64,000 bases of DNA from Leptospira meyeri (GCF_004368965.1 NZ_SORO01000002.1:348611-412610), one strand, 5' to 3'. Numbered from the stretch's first letter, positions 1-9,119 are shown. Numbers and translations are program-made. Notes: generated by a model from the sequence alone, not told the origin.

Positions 1-34
1 CGTGATTCGTATTGCTTTTTGTTTAGAATGCATT

Positions 35-1939
35 TTATTTCTCTTTTAACTCTGAATCACGTAACGAAAGTTTGCGGGAATTCTCAACAATCATACCCAT
101 AATCAAAACAGATAGGATGGGAAAAGCTGATGCGGCTGCTAAAATTCCAAACCCATCGACGGTCCCGATTTGGTTACCAATCCCAAGTCCCATGGCGATG
201 ATCAGCGGAACGGTGATGGGACCTGTGGTCACACCGGCACTATCCCAGGCTATATCAATAAATTCAGGTTTGCTAAATGTATTTAGAAAAAGAAGTAAAA
301 GATAAATTGGAACAACTATCCAAACCAAAGGAATTTCTAATAGAATTTTTAACATTCCAAGAAGAGTCCCTAATCCTACTCCGACCGCCACAGATTGGAT
401 TAATAGTGATTTTCGAAATGTACCAACAGTTGTTTCTTCAACTGTGTTTCCTAAAGCAGATAAAGCCGGTTCGGCGAGTGTTGCACTATAACCCAAAAAG
501 AAAGCGAATACAAGAACGACTAGGTAACCTAATAAATTGTCTTCTTTTCCGAAAATAGGTCCGTGGATGGGAACATATTCATACACTTTGTTTTTTTGAT
601 TCCAGTTTTCTTCATGGTAGGGAATCCCTGTATAGGACTTTCTTTCTTTGAGATAAAAGAATTTTTCTTCCTTCCCGTCTTCGTTGACTGCTTTCAAAAC
701 AGATTTTGGGTTAAAGTTAGGAATGAATTTTGTGGAATCGATCAGTTCGATGGAACGAAAGGTGGAAGGAAGTTTTCCGCCGACTTGGTCTCCCAGTTTA
801 TTTAATCCGAAGATGATCCCAAAATTAAAAATGCTGAGACCAATGATAGAGAATCCAATCCCCAAAAACACTTCTTCCGGGTAGGATATTTTTTCTTTTA
901 GAATTAATCCCAAAAACAAAAGTAAAAAAATCGACAAAGGTAAAATGGCTCTGATTGCCAATTCGAAAGCATTAAAAATATTTTCTTTTGCCTTTTTGAA
1001 AAACTCAGGTGGATTGATTTTTTTTGGTAAAGATACTTCTTTTTTTGAAGGAATTTTATATGAATCACCAAGCAGAAGTTTGGCTTCTTCCAATTTGATT
1101 CCTTGGTTAAAAAATAATTCTTCTGGCATTGGTTTGGGAAGTTTTCCAGAAAAATACATTCCTACTAAAAAAACAGAGAGGATAGGAAAAAGGGAAGCTA
1201 GGGTCACCACTCCATAAGCACTGCTTTGTTCATTTTTTTCTGCAACCTTCGAAATCCCGATTCCCAGAGCCACAACCAGTGGGACAGTGACAGGTCCCGT
1301 TGTCACCGCTCCCGAATCCCAAGCAAGACCAGAAATAAATTTTAAATTTTCATCAAAGTATGCATATATACTTACACCTAACAGCAAAACGATGGTTGGC
1401 ACAAGGATTCGCATTAAAGAAAATCCAAATAAAAATCGCAACATCCCAAAAACAACTGAGATCCCAACGCCGATGGCAATGGATAAATAAAGATAGTGAG
1501 AGCCTTCATTTAATAAAAAATATAGTAGGGGAGCATCCCAAGGTGCCACCTTACTACCACAGGCGCGAAGAATGGTGATGGCTGGTTCAGCAAGAGTGGC
1601 ACCAACTCCCATCAAAATGGAAAAAAGGATGATGCTAAGAATTCCTAATTTCTGGGGAAGGCGAAGTCCTAATGCCTCACCTAAGGGCATTAGGCCCAAA
1701 AACAGCCCTTCCAAAAAGAAGGCTAAACCAAGAATTACCGCAGAAATTCCTAGGGCAATTAGTCCTGCTTCTTTGATGGGAATTCGCAAAACAAATAATT
1801 GAAATAGAGCAAGATAGAGAACAATCCAGATGACGGCTTTGATTTGGTCCCAAATTTTTTTCTGAAAGTAGGGTAAGATTAAAGTGATGGATTCACGAAA
1901 CCCAATGTGAATGGATTCTTCTTTTTCGTTCCTTGCCAT
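35..1939 (-). CDS. DUF1538 family integral membrane protein, tandem-domain
   Basis: This 634-residue polytopic protein has two DUF1538-like halves, roughly residues 1-265 and 320-630. Each half carries a TLAEPA motif and a WDS-(GA/AG)-VTTGP motif followed by VP-L-hydrophobic segments, so the gene looks like an internal duplication. A soluble loop of about 80 residues separates the helix bundles in the second half. The family is predicted to be transporters of unknown substrate in the inner membrane; no substrate can be read from the sequence. The ATG at 1939 is the natural start. It is transcribed alone or after the lipoprotein gene upstream, but a strong hairpin lies between them. Confidence 0.85.
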   Translation of the reverse strand: MARNEKEESIHIGFRESITLILPYFQKKIWDQIKAVIWIVLYLALFQLFVLRIPIKEAGLIALGISAVILGLAFFLEGLFLGLMPLGEALGLRLPQKLGILSIILFSILMGVGATLAEPAITILRACGSKVAPWDAPLLYFLLNEGSHYLYLSIAIGVGISVVFGMLRFLFGFSLMRILVPTIVLLLGVSIYAYFDENLKFISGLAWDSGAVTTGPVTVPLVVALGIGISKVAEKNEQSSAYGVVTLASLFPILSVFLVGMYFSGKLPKPMPEELFFNQGIKLEEAKLLLGDSYKIPSKKEVSLPKKINPPEFFKKAKENIFNAFELAIRAILPLSIFLLLFLGLILKEKISYPEEVFLGIGFSIIGLSIFNFGIIFGLNKLGDQVGGKLPSTFRSIELIDSTKFIPNFNPKSVLKAVNEDGKEEKFFYLKERKSYTGIPYHEENWNQKNKVYEYVPIHGPIFGKEDNLLGYLVVLVFAFFLGYSATLAEPALSALGNTVEETTVGTFRKSLLIQSVAVGVGLGTLLGMLKILLEIPLVWIVVPIYLLLLFLNTFSKPEFIDIAWDSAGVTTGPITVPLIIAMGLGIGNQIGTVDGFGILAAASAFPILSVLIMGMIVENSRKLSLRDSELKEK

Positions 1940-1994
1940 TATGACAAACTGACTAGGAAAATCTTTCTTGGAAAGGGAATAATTTCAAAAGAAT

Positions 1995-2018
1995 GTCTCC
2001 TGGCACATGCCAGGAGAC
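1995..2018 (-). terminator. Hairpin terminator after the rhodanese-like lipoprotein gene
   Basis: A perfect 10-bp stem (GTCTCCTGGC / GCCAGGAGAC) closes a 4-nt loop. On the minus strand it lies just past the stop codon at 2041 and is followed by ATTCTTTTGAAATT, so it fits an intrinsic terminator separating this gene from the DUF1538 gene. Confidence 0.7.
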
Positions 2019-2040
2019 GGAGTGTAAACTGGGAAAGAGA

Positions 2041-3534
2041 TTAGTACTTATAAGCCTTATCTTCTTGGATGAATTTTTTAGTGGTGGTTGCGGTGAGATT
2101 GACTGTTGGGCGAACCACATGGGTTGGTTCATTGTACCAAAGGAAGGTAGAGACGCTGGAAGTATCTGTTCTCCATTTGAAGTCCGCAGGTACTTGATTG
2201 ATGGCATTTGTACCATGTCCAGCTACTAGTGCTGTCCATTCCACAAGAGATCCATCATAATAGACTGTTGGGTATCCAAGGATATTTAGAGAAGCAAATC
2301 CATTAACCTGTGCTTCAAAGTTTGTACGGCATTGGCTGATAATAGTAGTACCTGGTGTGTAAACAGCTCGTGTTGTATCAAACAATGTTTTGATGGCTGC
2401 TTTGTCTAAGAATTCATATCCATCTGCATTGTCTTTGAGAAGATCCGCCCAAGGAAACGTTTTTGAAGATTTGATATTTCCTTCAAAAGGAACAAATGTT
2501 TGGTTTCCTGCGCTGGCTGAGGGTGCACCGGAAGATTGAAAGGAAGTTGTGATATAGACTTGGTTTCCTGGGTTTGTTAGAAGTGCATTTCGTGCCACGT
2601 TTAAACCATCAGCAGTTCCATTATACTGAGTTTGAGGTCTTGCATCGATGATCTGCTGTTTGGCGGTAAGTCCGGGAAGATTTGCAGTCCCTCCAGTTCT
2701 TGCAATCTCATAAATGTCTTCCAATCCAAGGGTAAGCACGGTGTTATCAACTCGTAGTTGTTTCACTGAAAATCCGGCGTTCCTTTCTAAGTTGATTCCA
2801 GACCGATTTGCAGAGAGAGGAATTCCTGCACCTGTTGCTTTTTTGTTCAAGTTTCCATTGAGAATCGCCAAGTTTTTGATATCTGCTCCCCAATAGCGCA
2901 ACCAATATATGGCCCTTGTGACATCTTGTACGGCACCTGCACCCACCGCTTTTGCTGGATAGGCTCCTGCCGTGATTCCATTTCCTGTACCAACTGTAAA
3001 AACAACTAAATCTTTTGAGAGATTGATTCCAAAAGTTTTTAGCCAATCATCTACAAACTGACCATTTGCCTGGTAACGAACTGAATTGGAGAATAGGCCT
3101 GTGTCTCTTGTTTGATTGAAACGGAATCCTCCATTTGGCAGATCAACAGTTTTATAATCATCTAAAAGGTATACATAGACTCCCTGGCTTGGATTTTCAG
3201 CGATATACGGGGAAGCAGCTCCACCTGCAACTCGATCTGCCGCATCTGTTTGTAAGATGATCAGGTTCCCACTTATATGGCTTGGTTTGTTTGCAGACCA
3301 ATTGTTTACAAATCGGGCCAAAGTTTGCGGAGTGATGAGTCCCCAATTGTTTTGGTTGTAATCATCAGCTGATTCGTTCACCAAATCGGTAGCGGAACTG
3401 ACTTTGACTTGGTTTGCCGCAAATAGCAATAAACCAGCCAGCAATGTATTGTTGTCTTCTTTCTTTTCTGTACAAGATACCGCAAAGGAAAGTAGGAGGA
3501 AAGTTGTGAGTGATCGGGTCCAATTTTGAATCAT
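2041..3534 (-). CDS. Rhodanese-like lipoprotein (tandem rhodanese fold)
   Basis: The protein has 497 residues. The N-terminus is a lipoprotein signal (hydrophobic stretch ending SFAVSC), so it should sit in the envelope. Rhodanese hallmarks are present though divergent: a first domain with RYWGADIKNLAILNG, a second domain opening IIDARPQTQYNG, an FEGNI...FPWADLL segment, and a catalytic-loop Cys at residue 402 (SQCRTN) followed by LGYP-YYDGS-EW. It shares the block DYN-x-N-xx-GLITP near residue 60 with the two lipoproteins at 23.3 and 26.2 kb, so the three are paralogues. The RBS AAGGAG lies before the ATG. Sulfur transfer is inferred from fold and Cys; the real substrate is unknown. Confidence 0.75.
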   Translation of the reverse strand: MIQNWTRSLTTFLLLSFAVSCTEKKEDNNTLLAGLLLFAANQVKVSSATDLVNESADDYNQNNWGLITPQTLARFVNNWSANKPSHISGNLIILQTDAADRVAGGAASPYIAENPSQGVYVYLLDDYKTVDLPNGGFRFNQTRDTGLFSNSVRYQANGQFVDDWLKTFGINLSKDLVVFTVGTGNGITAGAYPAKAVGAGAVQDVTRAIYWLRYWGADIKNLAILNGNLNKKATGAGIPLSANRSGINLERNAGFSVKQLRVDNTVLTLGLEDIYEIARTGGTANLPGLTAKQQIIDARPQTQYNGTADGLNVARNALLTNPGNQVYITTSFQSSGAPSASAGNQTFVPFEGNIKSSKTFPWADLLKDNADGYEFLDKAAIKTLFDTTRAVYTPGTTIISQCRTNFEAQVNGFASLNILGYPTVYYDGSLVEWTALVAGHGTNAINQVPADFKWRTDTSSVSTFLWYNEPTHVVRPTVNLTATTTKKFIQEDKAYKY

Positions 3535-3594
3535 GGAGTTCTCCTTAATCTATATTCTTGGAATTGTTTTCGTAAACCCGAAGGTGAATGGGAA

Positions 3595-3630
3595 GTTAAT
3601 TCTGCTATAGCAGAAGTTAAATCTGCTAAA
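3595..3630. promoter_or_regulatory. Direct repeats at 21-bp spacing with embedded palindrome
   Basis: GTTAATTCTGCTATA at 3595 is repeated as GTTAAATCTGCTAAA at 3616, exactly 21 bp later (two helical turns). The first copy also forms a perfect 16-bp palindrome, TTCTGCTATAGCAGAA, at 3600-3615. It lies 60-95 bases upstream of the rhodanese-like lipoprotein start, a good place for a transcription-factor site. The regulator is unknown. Confidence 0.4.
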
Positions 3631-3879
3631 ATAGAGCAAAGCATTGGAAATCAGGTCAGGATTTTGGAAATTGTTCGGTCCATTGGGCGTGGACTCGGTT
3701 TTCTGAACAAATCGCAGGAAATTTCTTTAAATTAATTTATGTTAGGTGATGTTAGAACGATGTCAAAGGTTTCAAGAGGAAAATAATCTATTTAGACTTG
3801 CCAAAAATTCCGACAATTTCATTTTAAAAAAACGCTAGGCGTACATATATACCTGGCGGAAAACGATTTAACACTTGCC

Positions 3880-3903
3880 CCACTGTTCACAGTGGCCTGG
3901 AGG
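3880..3903 (+). promoter_or_regulatory. acpP leader hairpin next to a strong RBS
   Basis: A short stem CCACTG-TTCA-CAGTGG (3880-3895) ends three bases before the ribosome site GGAGG (3899-3903), which is 7 bases from the acpP ATG. The RBS decides the start: an upstream in-frame ATG at 3875 lies inside the hairpin and has no such site. Confidence 0.45.
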
Positions 3904-3910
3904 ATATAAA

Positions 3911-4144
3911 ATGGCAGATTTCGAAAAAATTAAGTCAATCATCGTAGAACAACTTGGTGTTGATGAGTCAGAAGTTACACCTGAAGCTCACTTCATCAAT
4001 GATCTTGGTGCTGACTCTCTTGATACAGTTGAGCTAGTAATGGCTCTTGAAGAAGAGTTTGGTGTGGAAATTTCTGACGAAGACGCAGAAAAAATCCAAA
4101 CCGTAGGCGATGTAATTAAATTCATCGATAAACTTAAGGGGTAA
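3911..4144 (+). CDS. acpP: Acyl carrier protein
   Basis: A 77-residue acidic protein that carries growing acyl chains on a 4'-phosphopantetheine arm during fatty-acid synthesis. The prosthetic-group site is the Ser in the classic [12 protein letters not shown] motif near residue 37, and the three-helix ACP pattern and length are normal. The start at 3911 is set by the GGAGG ribosome site. It is followed by a stable hairpin and then rnc, the common acpP-rnc pairing in bacteria. Confidence 0.98.
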   Translation: MADFEKIKSIIVEQLGVDESEVTPEAHFINDLGADSLDTVELVMALEEEFGVEISDEDAEKIQTVGDVIKFIDKLKG

Positions 4145-4159
4145 TTCCCAATCCAAAAA

Positions 4160-4186
4160 CCGGGTTCCCCGAATAGAGGAACCCGG
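4160..4186 (+). terminator. GC-rich hairpin between acpP and rnc
   Basis: A perfect 9-bp stem CCGGGTTCC / GGAACCCGG encloses a 9-nt loop. No T-run follows, so it is more likely a partial terminator or mRNA 3'-end stabiliser. This would let acpP be expressed more strongly than rnc from the same transcript. Confidence 0.55.
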
Positions 4187-4198
4187 ATCTTCGAACCC

Positions 4199-4927
4199 TT
4201 GTCCGACTCGATTCGTATCAAACTCCCACCTGAAAGAATTTCCTCCCTTAAAGAACTCCAAGTTTTAACGAAAACCCAATTTAAGGATATTTCTCTTCTC
4301 CACCTAGCATTTGTTCACAGGTCATTCGCAAACGAAGACTCAGATCGTTATTTATCTGATAATGAACGTTTGGAGTTCCTTGGTGACTCGGTTCTTGGAA
4401 TCTTAGCTGCTGAATTTTTATATAGATCCTTACCCAAGGGAAAAGAAGGGAAACTTGCAAAATTAAAAAGCAAAATGGTTTCAGCCCCCGCTATAGCGAA
4501 ATTAGCGCGTGTGTATCGATTCCCTGAGTATTTACTCCTCGGCAAAGGCGAGAGGGACAAAGGGGAAGCTAATGCCAACCTACAAGCAGATTGTTTTGAA
4601 GCCTTCCTTGGTGCTTTGTATTTGGACCAAGGTTTAGAAAGTTGCCGGAAGTTTCTCACTCCTCATTTCCAAATGATGGAAAAGGCAGTGGATGATGCCG
4701 AAGAAACAAAAGATTATAAAACCATTTTGCAGGAATTTTGCCAAAAGAAATGGAAAAAATTACCTGAATATTCTGTTATGAAAGAAGAGGGTCCTGATCA
4801 CGATAAAGAATTCCTTGTTTCTGTTGTCCTGGAAAAAAATTTCCAAGCAACAGGGGAAGGAAAAAACAAACGTCGGGCAGAACAGATGGCAGCAAAAGCG
4901 GCCTTACGTTTTTTAAAAATACTATGA
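4199..4927 (+). CDS. rnc: Ribonuclease III
   Basis: This 242-residue protein cleaves double-stranded RNA in rRNA maturation and mRNA decay. The RNase III signature NERLEFLGDSVL lies near residue 60, with the second acidic site in the QADCFEAFLGALYLDQG segment. A C-terminal double-stranded RNA-binding domain (about 165-240) ends in the KNKRRAEQMAAKAAL helix. The start is a TTG at 4199; no ATG gives a full-length N-terminus. Its stop overlaps the next gene (ATGA), so the two are translationally coupled. Confidence 0.96.
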   Translation: MSDSIRIKLPPERISSLKELQVLTKTQFKDISLLHLAFVHRSFANEDSDRYLSDNERLEFLGDSVLGILAAEFLYRSLPKGKEGKLAKLKSKMVSAPAIAKLARVYRFPEYLLLGKGERDKGEANANLQADCFEAFLGALYLDQGLESCRKFLTPHFQMMEKAVDDAEETKDYKTILQEFCQKKWKKLPEYSVMKEEGPDHDKEFLVSVVLEKNFQATGEGKNKRRAEQMAAKAALRFLKIL

Positions 4928-5388
4928 TCGATTTTTTATTAAAATCCAAATCGATGAGAGTCCGTGTCGCCGATCTCATCCAAGATCCCAAGGGTAAAAT
5001 TTTGCTTGTACAACAGCAAAAAAAACAGTCTGGGTATTGGTTACTTCCCGGTGGTGGGATTGAATTTGGTGAGTCGGGAGAGGAAGCACTCAAACGAGAA
5101 CTGAATGAAGAATTGTCTCTGGAAGTGAGTAAAATTGATTTTTTATTTTTAAATGAATCAATCGATCCAAATAAAAAACGCCACCTCATTCAGATTGTTT
5201 TTTTAACCAAGGTCAAAGATCTATTACCGGTATTGAATCCAAAAGAAAAGGCAATTTCTGGATTCGGTTATTTTACTACCAAAGAAATTTTGTCTATGGA
5301 CATTCGGCCCGATATAAAACATTACTTCCGCGCAAAAACAACAAATAAACCTAGATATATTTCCAGCCCATGGGTGAATGAACCATGA
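4924..5388 (+). CDS. Nudix hydrolase
   Basis: A 154-residue protein with a clear Nudix box: GG-x5-E-x7-REL-x-EE-L (LPGGGIEFGESGEEA followed by LKRELNEEL, residues about 39-61), which binds the metal and hydrolyses a nucleoside diphosphate linked to another moiety. The substrate cannot be read from the sequence. It overlaps rnc by 4 bases at the start and aroB by 4 bases at the end, so it is in a tight operon. Confidence 0.9.
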   Translation: MIDFLLKSKSMRVRVADLIQDPKGKILLVQQQKKQSGYWLLPGGGIEFGESGEEALKRELNEELSLEVSKIDFLFLNESIDPNKKRHLIQIVFLTKVKDLLPVLNPKEKAISGFGYFTTKEILSMDIRPDIKHYFRAKTTNKPRYISSPWVNEP

Positions 5389-6476
5389 AGTTGTCAGAAC
5401 GTGAAATTGTCGGACAGGGGTTTCGTTACCCGATTGAGTTACACGAAGACTTCCAAGGCCTCACTGAAAAATTAAATTCATTACCCAAGGTTTCAAAAAT
5501 CTATGTGCTTACAAGCCGAGAAATTGCGGGGATTTATGAAAAATACATTACCAAAGAATTAAAGTCCTTAAACGTCCCTTTTTCTTTTATTTATCTAAAA
5601 CCTGGCGAAAAAAATAAACATATCGATCGAGTGAAGAAGGTTTATAACCAACTGATTGAAACGGAAGCTGATAGAAGAGCTGTTGTCATTGCTTTTGGTG
5701 GTGGTGTGGTAGGTGACTTTGCCGGTTTTATTGCAGCTACCTACCAAAGAGGTGTACGTTTTGTTCAGGTTCCAACAACGCTGCTTGCTTGCGTTGATTC
5801 GTCAGTAGGTGGGAAGGTTGCCGTGAATGTTGATTCCGGTAAAAATATGGTAGGTGCTTTTTACCAACCAGAGTTTGTTTTTGCTCCACTCTTTACACTT
5901 TCTACTCTGCCAGAAAAAGAATGGAGTTGTGGGTTAGCAGAAATCGCAAAACACGCATTCCTCGATGGCGGCGATTTTTTGGAAAAAATATCGAATTCGA
6001 AACGATCGGAATATACTGCTGATTCACTAACTCTTCGTTATGCGATAGATGAGTCTGTGCGAGTAAAATCAGGGATTGTTGGCCAAGATGAAAAGGAATC
6101 GGGGTTACGTGCAGTTTTAAATTTAGGACACACAACAGGCCATGCCATTGAATCACTAACCCAATATAAAAAATATTCCCACGGAGAAGCTGTTTCTGTG
6201 GGCCTTGTCACTGCCTTATTGTTATCCAAAGAATTGGTTGGATTTTCTGAATCAAATTTTCAAAAGGCAATCACCCTAATGAAAAAACTGGAACTTCCCA
6301 CTCGTTTGGATGAAAAACCGGAAGAAATCTTAAAACATATGGAACATGACAAAAAAAAGGAAGGTAGTTCCTTAAATTTTGTTCTTTTAGAAGATTTCGG
6401 AAAACCAAAGTTTGGTGTTCCAGTGGAAAGAAAGTTGATCCTTGAAATTTTAAAACGCCAAAAAGGAAAACTATAG
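5385..6476 (+). CDS. aroB: 3-dehydroquinate synthase
   Basis: This 363-residue enzyme converts DAHP to 3-dehydroquinate, the second step of the shikimate pathway, using NAD and a divalent metal. The glycine-rich GGGVVGDFAGFIAAT motif and the VDSSVGGKVAVN motif are intact, and the metal ligands are seen in GLAEIAKH, NLGHTTGHAIE and SHGEAV. Length is normal. ATG overlaps the Nudix stop (ATGA). Confidence 0.97.
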   Translation: MKLSEREIVGQGFRYPIELHEDFQGLTEKLNSLPKVSKIYVLTSREIAGIYEKYITKELKSLNVPFSFIYLKPGEKNKHIDRVKKVYNQLIETEADRRAVVIAFGGGVVGDFAGFIAATYQRGVRFVQVPTTLLACVDSSVGGKVAVNVDSGKNMVGAFYQPEFVFAPLFTLSTLPEKEWSCGLAEIAKHAFLDGGDFLEKISNSKRSEYTADSLTLRYAIDESVRVKSGIVGQDEKESGLRAVLNLGHTTGHAIESLTQYKKYSHGEAVSVGLVTALLLSKELVGFSESNFQKAITLMKKLELPTRLDEKPEEILKHMEHDKKKEGSSLNFVLLEDFGKPKFGVPVERKLILEILKRQKGKL

Positions 6477-6477
6477 A

Positions 6478-7374
6478 ATGGGTAGGGGAAGCCTAAAAGA
6501 ATTCTATTTGGATTTAAATCCATTAACTTTGCTTCGTAGCACTAACCGTGATTTTGCGGAAACCATGATTTTGTTTGGATACATGGTTGTATTTGCTGTT
6601 TTTTGTTATAAAATTACAATGATTCTTGTTGAAAGGATCAAACCTGCTCCTGATGCGGTTCATGAATACAATCGTAGAAAAGTAGCCCGCATGGGATTTC
6701 TTTTGGTTTTTGGGATTGCTTACCTTCCCATTGTGTTTTCTAGTCTGTCGCTTTTGCCAACGGTGCTTGGTCTTGCTGGTGCCGGGATTGTCATTTCACT
6801 CAAAGAAGTATGGCTCAATATGGTCGGTTGGTTTATGATTATGGGAGCCAACGGATTTAAGGTGGGAGATCGGATTGAACTAGATAATATCAAAGGTGAT
6901 GTTGTTAATATTGGTTTTTTTAAGTTCACTCTATTAGAAATTGCTTCAGACCCAAGATTTGAACAATCAACAAATCGACTCATTCATTTTCCAAACTATA
7001 ACATTGTTTTGTATCGATTTTTCATCGTTTCAGAAACTATGGATTTTGTTTGGGATGAGTTTAAGGTTTTCTTAAAGATCAATTCCAATTGGGAAAAAGC
7101 AGAAAAAATCTGTTCCCAAATTCTTCATGAAGAATTGGTTTTAGCTCCTGAATTGGTAGAATCAAAAATTCGAGAGATGTCTAAAAACTATCTGGTTCGA
7201 CTTGGCAAAACAACTCCTATCGTATACACTTCTTTAGAACCAGACGGAACTATCCTGATGTGTTTGCGTTACTTAACTCCCATTCGGTCAAAGAGACTCA
7301 ATCGAATTCTTATCTCGAAAGAAATCCTAACAAAGTTCAAAAATGAAAATGACATCTACATCCACACACATTAA
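6478..7374 (+). CDS. MscS-family mechanosensitive channel
   Basis: A 298-residue inner-membrane protein with three predicted helices. The third is the glycine/alanine-rich pore helix (LGLAGAGIVISLKEVWLNMVG), followed by the beta domain motif GFKVGDRIELDNIKGDV typical of MscS. It probably opens under membrane tension and releases solutes on hypo-osmotic shock. It follows aroB by one base and overlaps the next gene by about 30 bases. Confidence 0.88.
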   Translation: MGRGSLKEFYLDLNPLTLLRSTNRDFAETMILFGYMVVFAVFCYKITMILVERIKPAPDAVHEYNRRKVARMGFLLVFGIAYLPIVFSSLSLLPTVLGLAGAGIVISLKEVWLNMVGWFMIMGANGFKVGDRIELDNIKGDVVNIGFFKFTLLEIASDPRFEQSTNRLIHFPNYNIVLYRFFIVSETMDFVWDEFKVFLKINSNWEKAEKICSQILHEELVLAPELVESKIREMSKNYLVRLGKTTPIVYTSLEPDGTILMCLRYLTPIRSKRLNRILISKEILTKFKNENDIYIHTH

Positions 7375-8089
7375 AGACAGTTCGATTTGGGTATTTGTAT
7401 CCTTATTAGTTGTGATTTTAGTTTCCGGTTTATTGTTTGGTCCTTGCAAAGCAACAACTGCAAGACCCGGTTCCATTCCTAAAGATGCCAACTATGAAAA
7501 AAAAACAAATCTCTACCTTTTGGCGGCGGATGGTTTTTATCGTGAATGGTATGAAAATGGAAACTTAATTACAGAAGTGCCGGTTGATGCACTTGGCCAA
7601 CCAAATGGATATGGGAAAAAGTTAAATTACCTCACCGGGATTACCATCATGGAAGGAAATATGAAAAGCGGTGATCGGGACGGACTTTGGAAGTTTTATT
7701 TCTCTGATGGGAAATTGTACATCGAACAAAATTACAAAGCAGGGAATCGTAAAAAACAGCTTTGGATTCGATCCGCTGAGCTCGGAAATGAAACCGGACC
7801 ATACTATAGATACTTTCGTAGTGGTCGATTGAACGAAAAAGGTTTTTTTGACGGAGGGTTACGTACGGGAGATTGGGTTCGTTATTATCCTGATACAAAA
7901 GTAGAAGAAAAGGGCAGTTACGAAAACGATAAGAAGGTGGGTGAGTGGTTTTATTACTACCCAACTGGTGCAAAAGAAGCAACCGAAATCTATTCAAATG
8001 AAGGAGAATTGATTTCTAGATCTACGTTTTATCCGAATGGAAAGGTTTGGTGTTTGGTGCGCAAAGGAAAAGAATCTGAGTGTCAATAA
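7343..8089 (+). CDS. YwqK/MORN-variant repeat lipoprotein
   Basis: A 248-residue protein with a signal ending GLLFGPC (probable lipidated Cys). It carries several repeats of the MORN-variant type, with G-x-W-x-x-Y(F)-Y-x-x-G cores such as RDGLWKFYFSDGKL, RTGDWVRYYPDTK and KVGEWFYYYPTGA. Such proteins are often auto-annotated as YwqK antitoxins, but export and the lack of a toxin neighbour argue for an envelope repeat protein. The start overlaps the MscS gene. Confidence 0.75.
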   Translation: MKMTSTSTHIKDSSIWVFVSLLVVILVSGLLFGPCKATTARPGSIPKDANYEKKTNLYLLAADGFYREWYENGNLITEVPVDALGQPNGYGKKLNYLTGITIMEGNMKSGDRDGLWKFYFSDGKLYIEQNYKAGNRKKQLWIRSAELGNETGPYYRYFRSGRLNEKGFFDGGLRTGDWVRYYPDTKVEEKGSYENDKKVGEWFYYYPTGAKEATEIYSNEGELISRSTFYPNGKVWCLVRKGKESECQ

Positions 8090-8098
8090 ACACTCAGA
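8075..8098. terminator. Bidirectional hairpin between convergent genes
   Basis: TCTGAGTGT-CAATAA-ACACTCAGA is a perfect 9-bp stem covering the stop codons of both convergent genes, so it can end transcription from either side. Confidence 0.6.
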
Positions 8099-9113
8099 AT
8101 TCTGTAGCTTTCCCAAAAAGACCCAAATGATTTTGGATCAAATCAATATTAAAAAGTAATAAACTAAACAAAAACGTTACGAAGAATACAATCAGTATTG
8201 TGCTAAATAGGGACAAAAATCCATTCCTTAAAAAACGAAATTGTAAATAAGCAAAACTAACACTGAGATTTTTCCAATAGCTACTGTTTGGTTCTCCCCC
8301 CACTTTTTTATAATTGAAGATATAAAATAAAGATAAAATCCCAAGTAAAAAGAAAATAAAATAACTAAATTCTGTTACATAGTGTTTTTGTAATAGAAAA
8401 AGTGGAATATAAATTAAGTTTCCGATCAAGATCCCAATCAAGATGATGATGGCAACATGAAACACTGGCGCAAAAATAGATCCAGTTTTTGTGTTACTTG
8501 GAGATCTTCCTTCTTCTTCTAAAGAAGATGAAAATTGTAGTGATTGAAATCCTTCCGCTAATTCTTTGTTTTTTAAAATCAACCGATAGGATATCACACT
8601 GATTCCGTACGTAGTGATTAAAAAAACGAAATAGAAATAGGAAAAAACTTCCTGTTGCATTGCCAAGTTGAGTTGGTAAAAGACTTTTGGAGCCAAAACA
8701 ACAAAAGAAACCGGATAAAAAACGTTTGCCAAAGTTTTATGAAACCATGCTCGGTAGGCATAGGATACTGCGGTTGAAAATGCTAATAACAAATAGAACA
8801 AAGAAAGCCCAAGTAATAACTTTTGACCAACTAGTACTCGTTTAATGTTTTCTTTTGTATCTTCCTGCTCTGTATCTACAGGAAGTTCTCTTGATTCCAA
8901 CTCAACTAAAAATGATTCCAAATAGGAAATTCGATTTAGAACTCCATTTTCAGCAACTACTTGAGGTTTCATTGATTCCATTGCCGATTCGGAAGTTTCT
9001 GTGGCGATATAATCGGGAAATTGAACCGTATAATCAACAAAGAGGGAGTGAATCAGAATGATGGCAATAAATGCCGAAGTGATGATCGGAAGTCTTCTTT
9101 TTATTTTTTCCAT
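8094..9113 (-). CDS. Hypothetical multi-pass membrane protein
   Basis: A 339-residue protein I do not recognise. It opens with a signal-anchor helix, has a polar segment with a short coiled-coil-like stretch (residues about 60-90), then about seven hydrophobic helices. No catalytic motif is visible. It lies just downstream of the tail-anchored gene at 9120 (gap 6 bases), so the two are probably co-transcribed and may act together. Confidence 0.6.
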   Translation of the reverse strand: MEKIKRRLPIITSAFIAIILIHSLFVDYTVQFPDYIATETSESAMESMKPQVVAENGVLNRISYLESFLVELESRELPVDTEQEDTKENIKRVLVGQKLLLGLSLFYLLLAFSTAVSYAYRAWFHKTLANVFYPVSFVVLAPKVFYQLNLAMQQEVFSYFYFVFLITTYGISVISYRLILKNKELAEGFQSLQFSSSLEEEGRSPSNTKTGSIFAPVFHVAIIILIGILIGNLIYIPLFLLQKHYVTEFSYFIFFLLGILSLFYIFNYKKVGGEPNSSYWKNLSVSFAYLQFRFLRNGFLSLFSTILIVFFVTFLFSLLLFNIDLIQNHLGLFGKATEF

Positions 9114-9119
9114 AGATGT

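Larger units (their letters stand above)
3535..3910. other. Divergent intergenic region between lipoprotein gene and acpP
   Basis: This AT-rich gap of about 375 bases separates two divergent genes and must hold both promoters. I see the repeat cluster at 3595-3630 and the leader hairpin at 3880-3895, both listed separately. A 69-codon open frame on the plus strand has no ribosome site and no recognisable content, so I do not call a gene. Confidence 0.5.

Noticed and set aside
3526..3735. A 69-codon plus-strand open frame in the acpP upstream region
   Set aside because: It overlaps the lipoprotein start on the other strand, has no ribosome site and contains the palindromic repeats, so it is likely regulatory sequence.
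7343..8089. YwqK antitoxin of a toxin-antitoxin system
   Set aside because: The protein has a lipoprotein signal and MORN-like repeats, and no toxin gene lies next to it.
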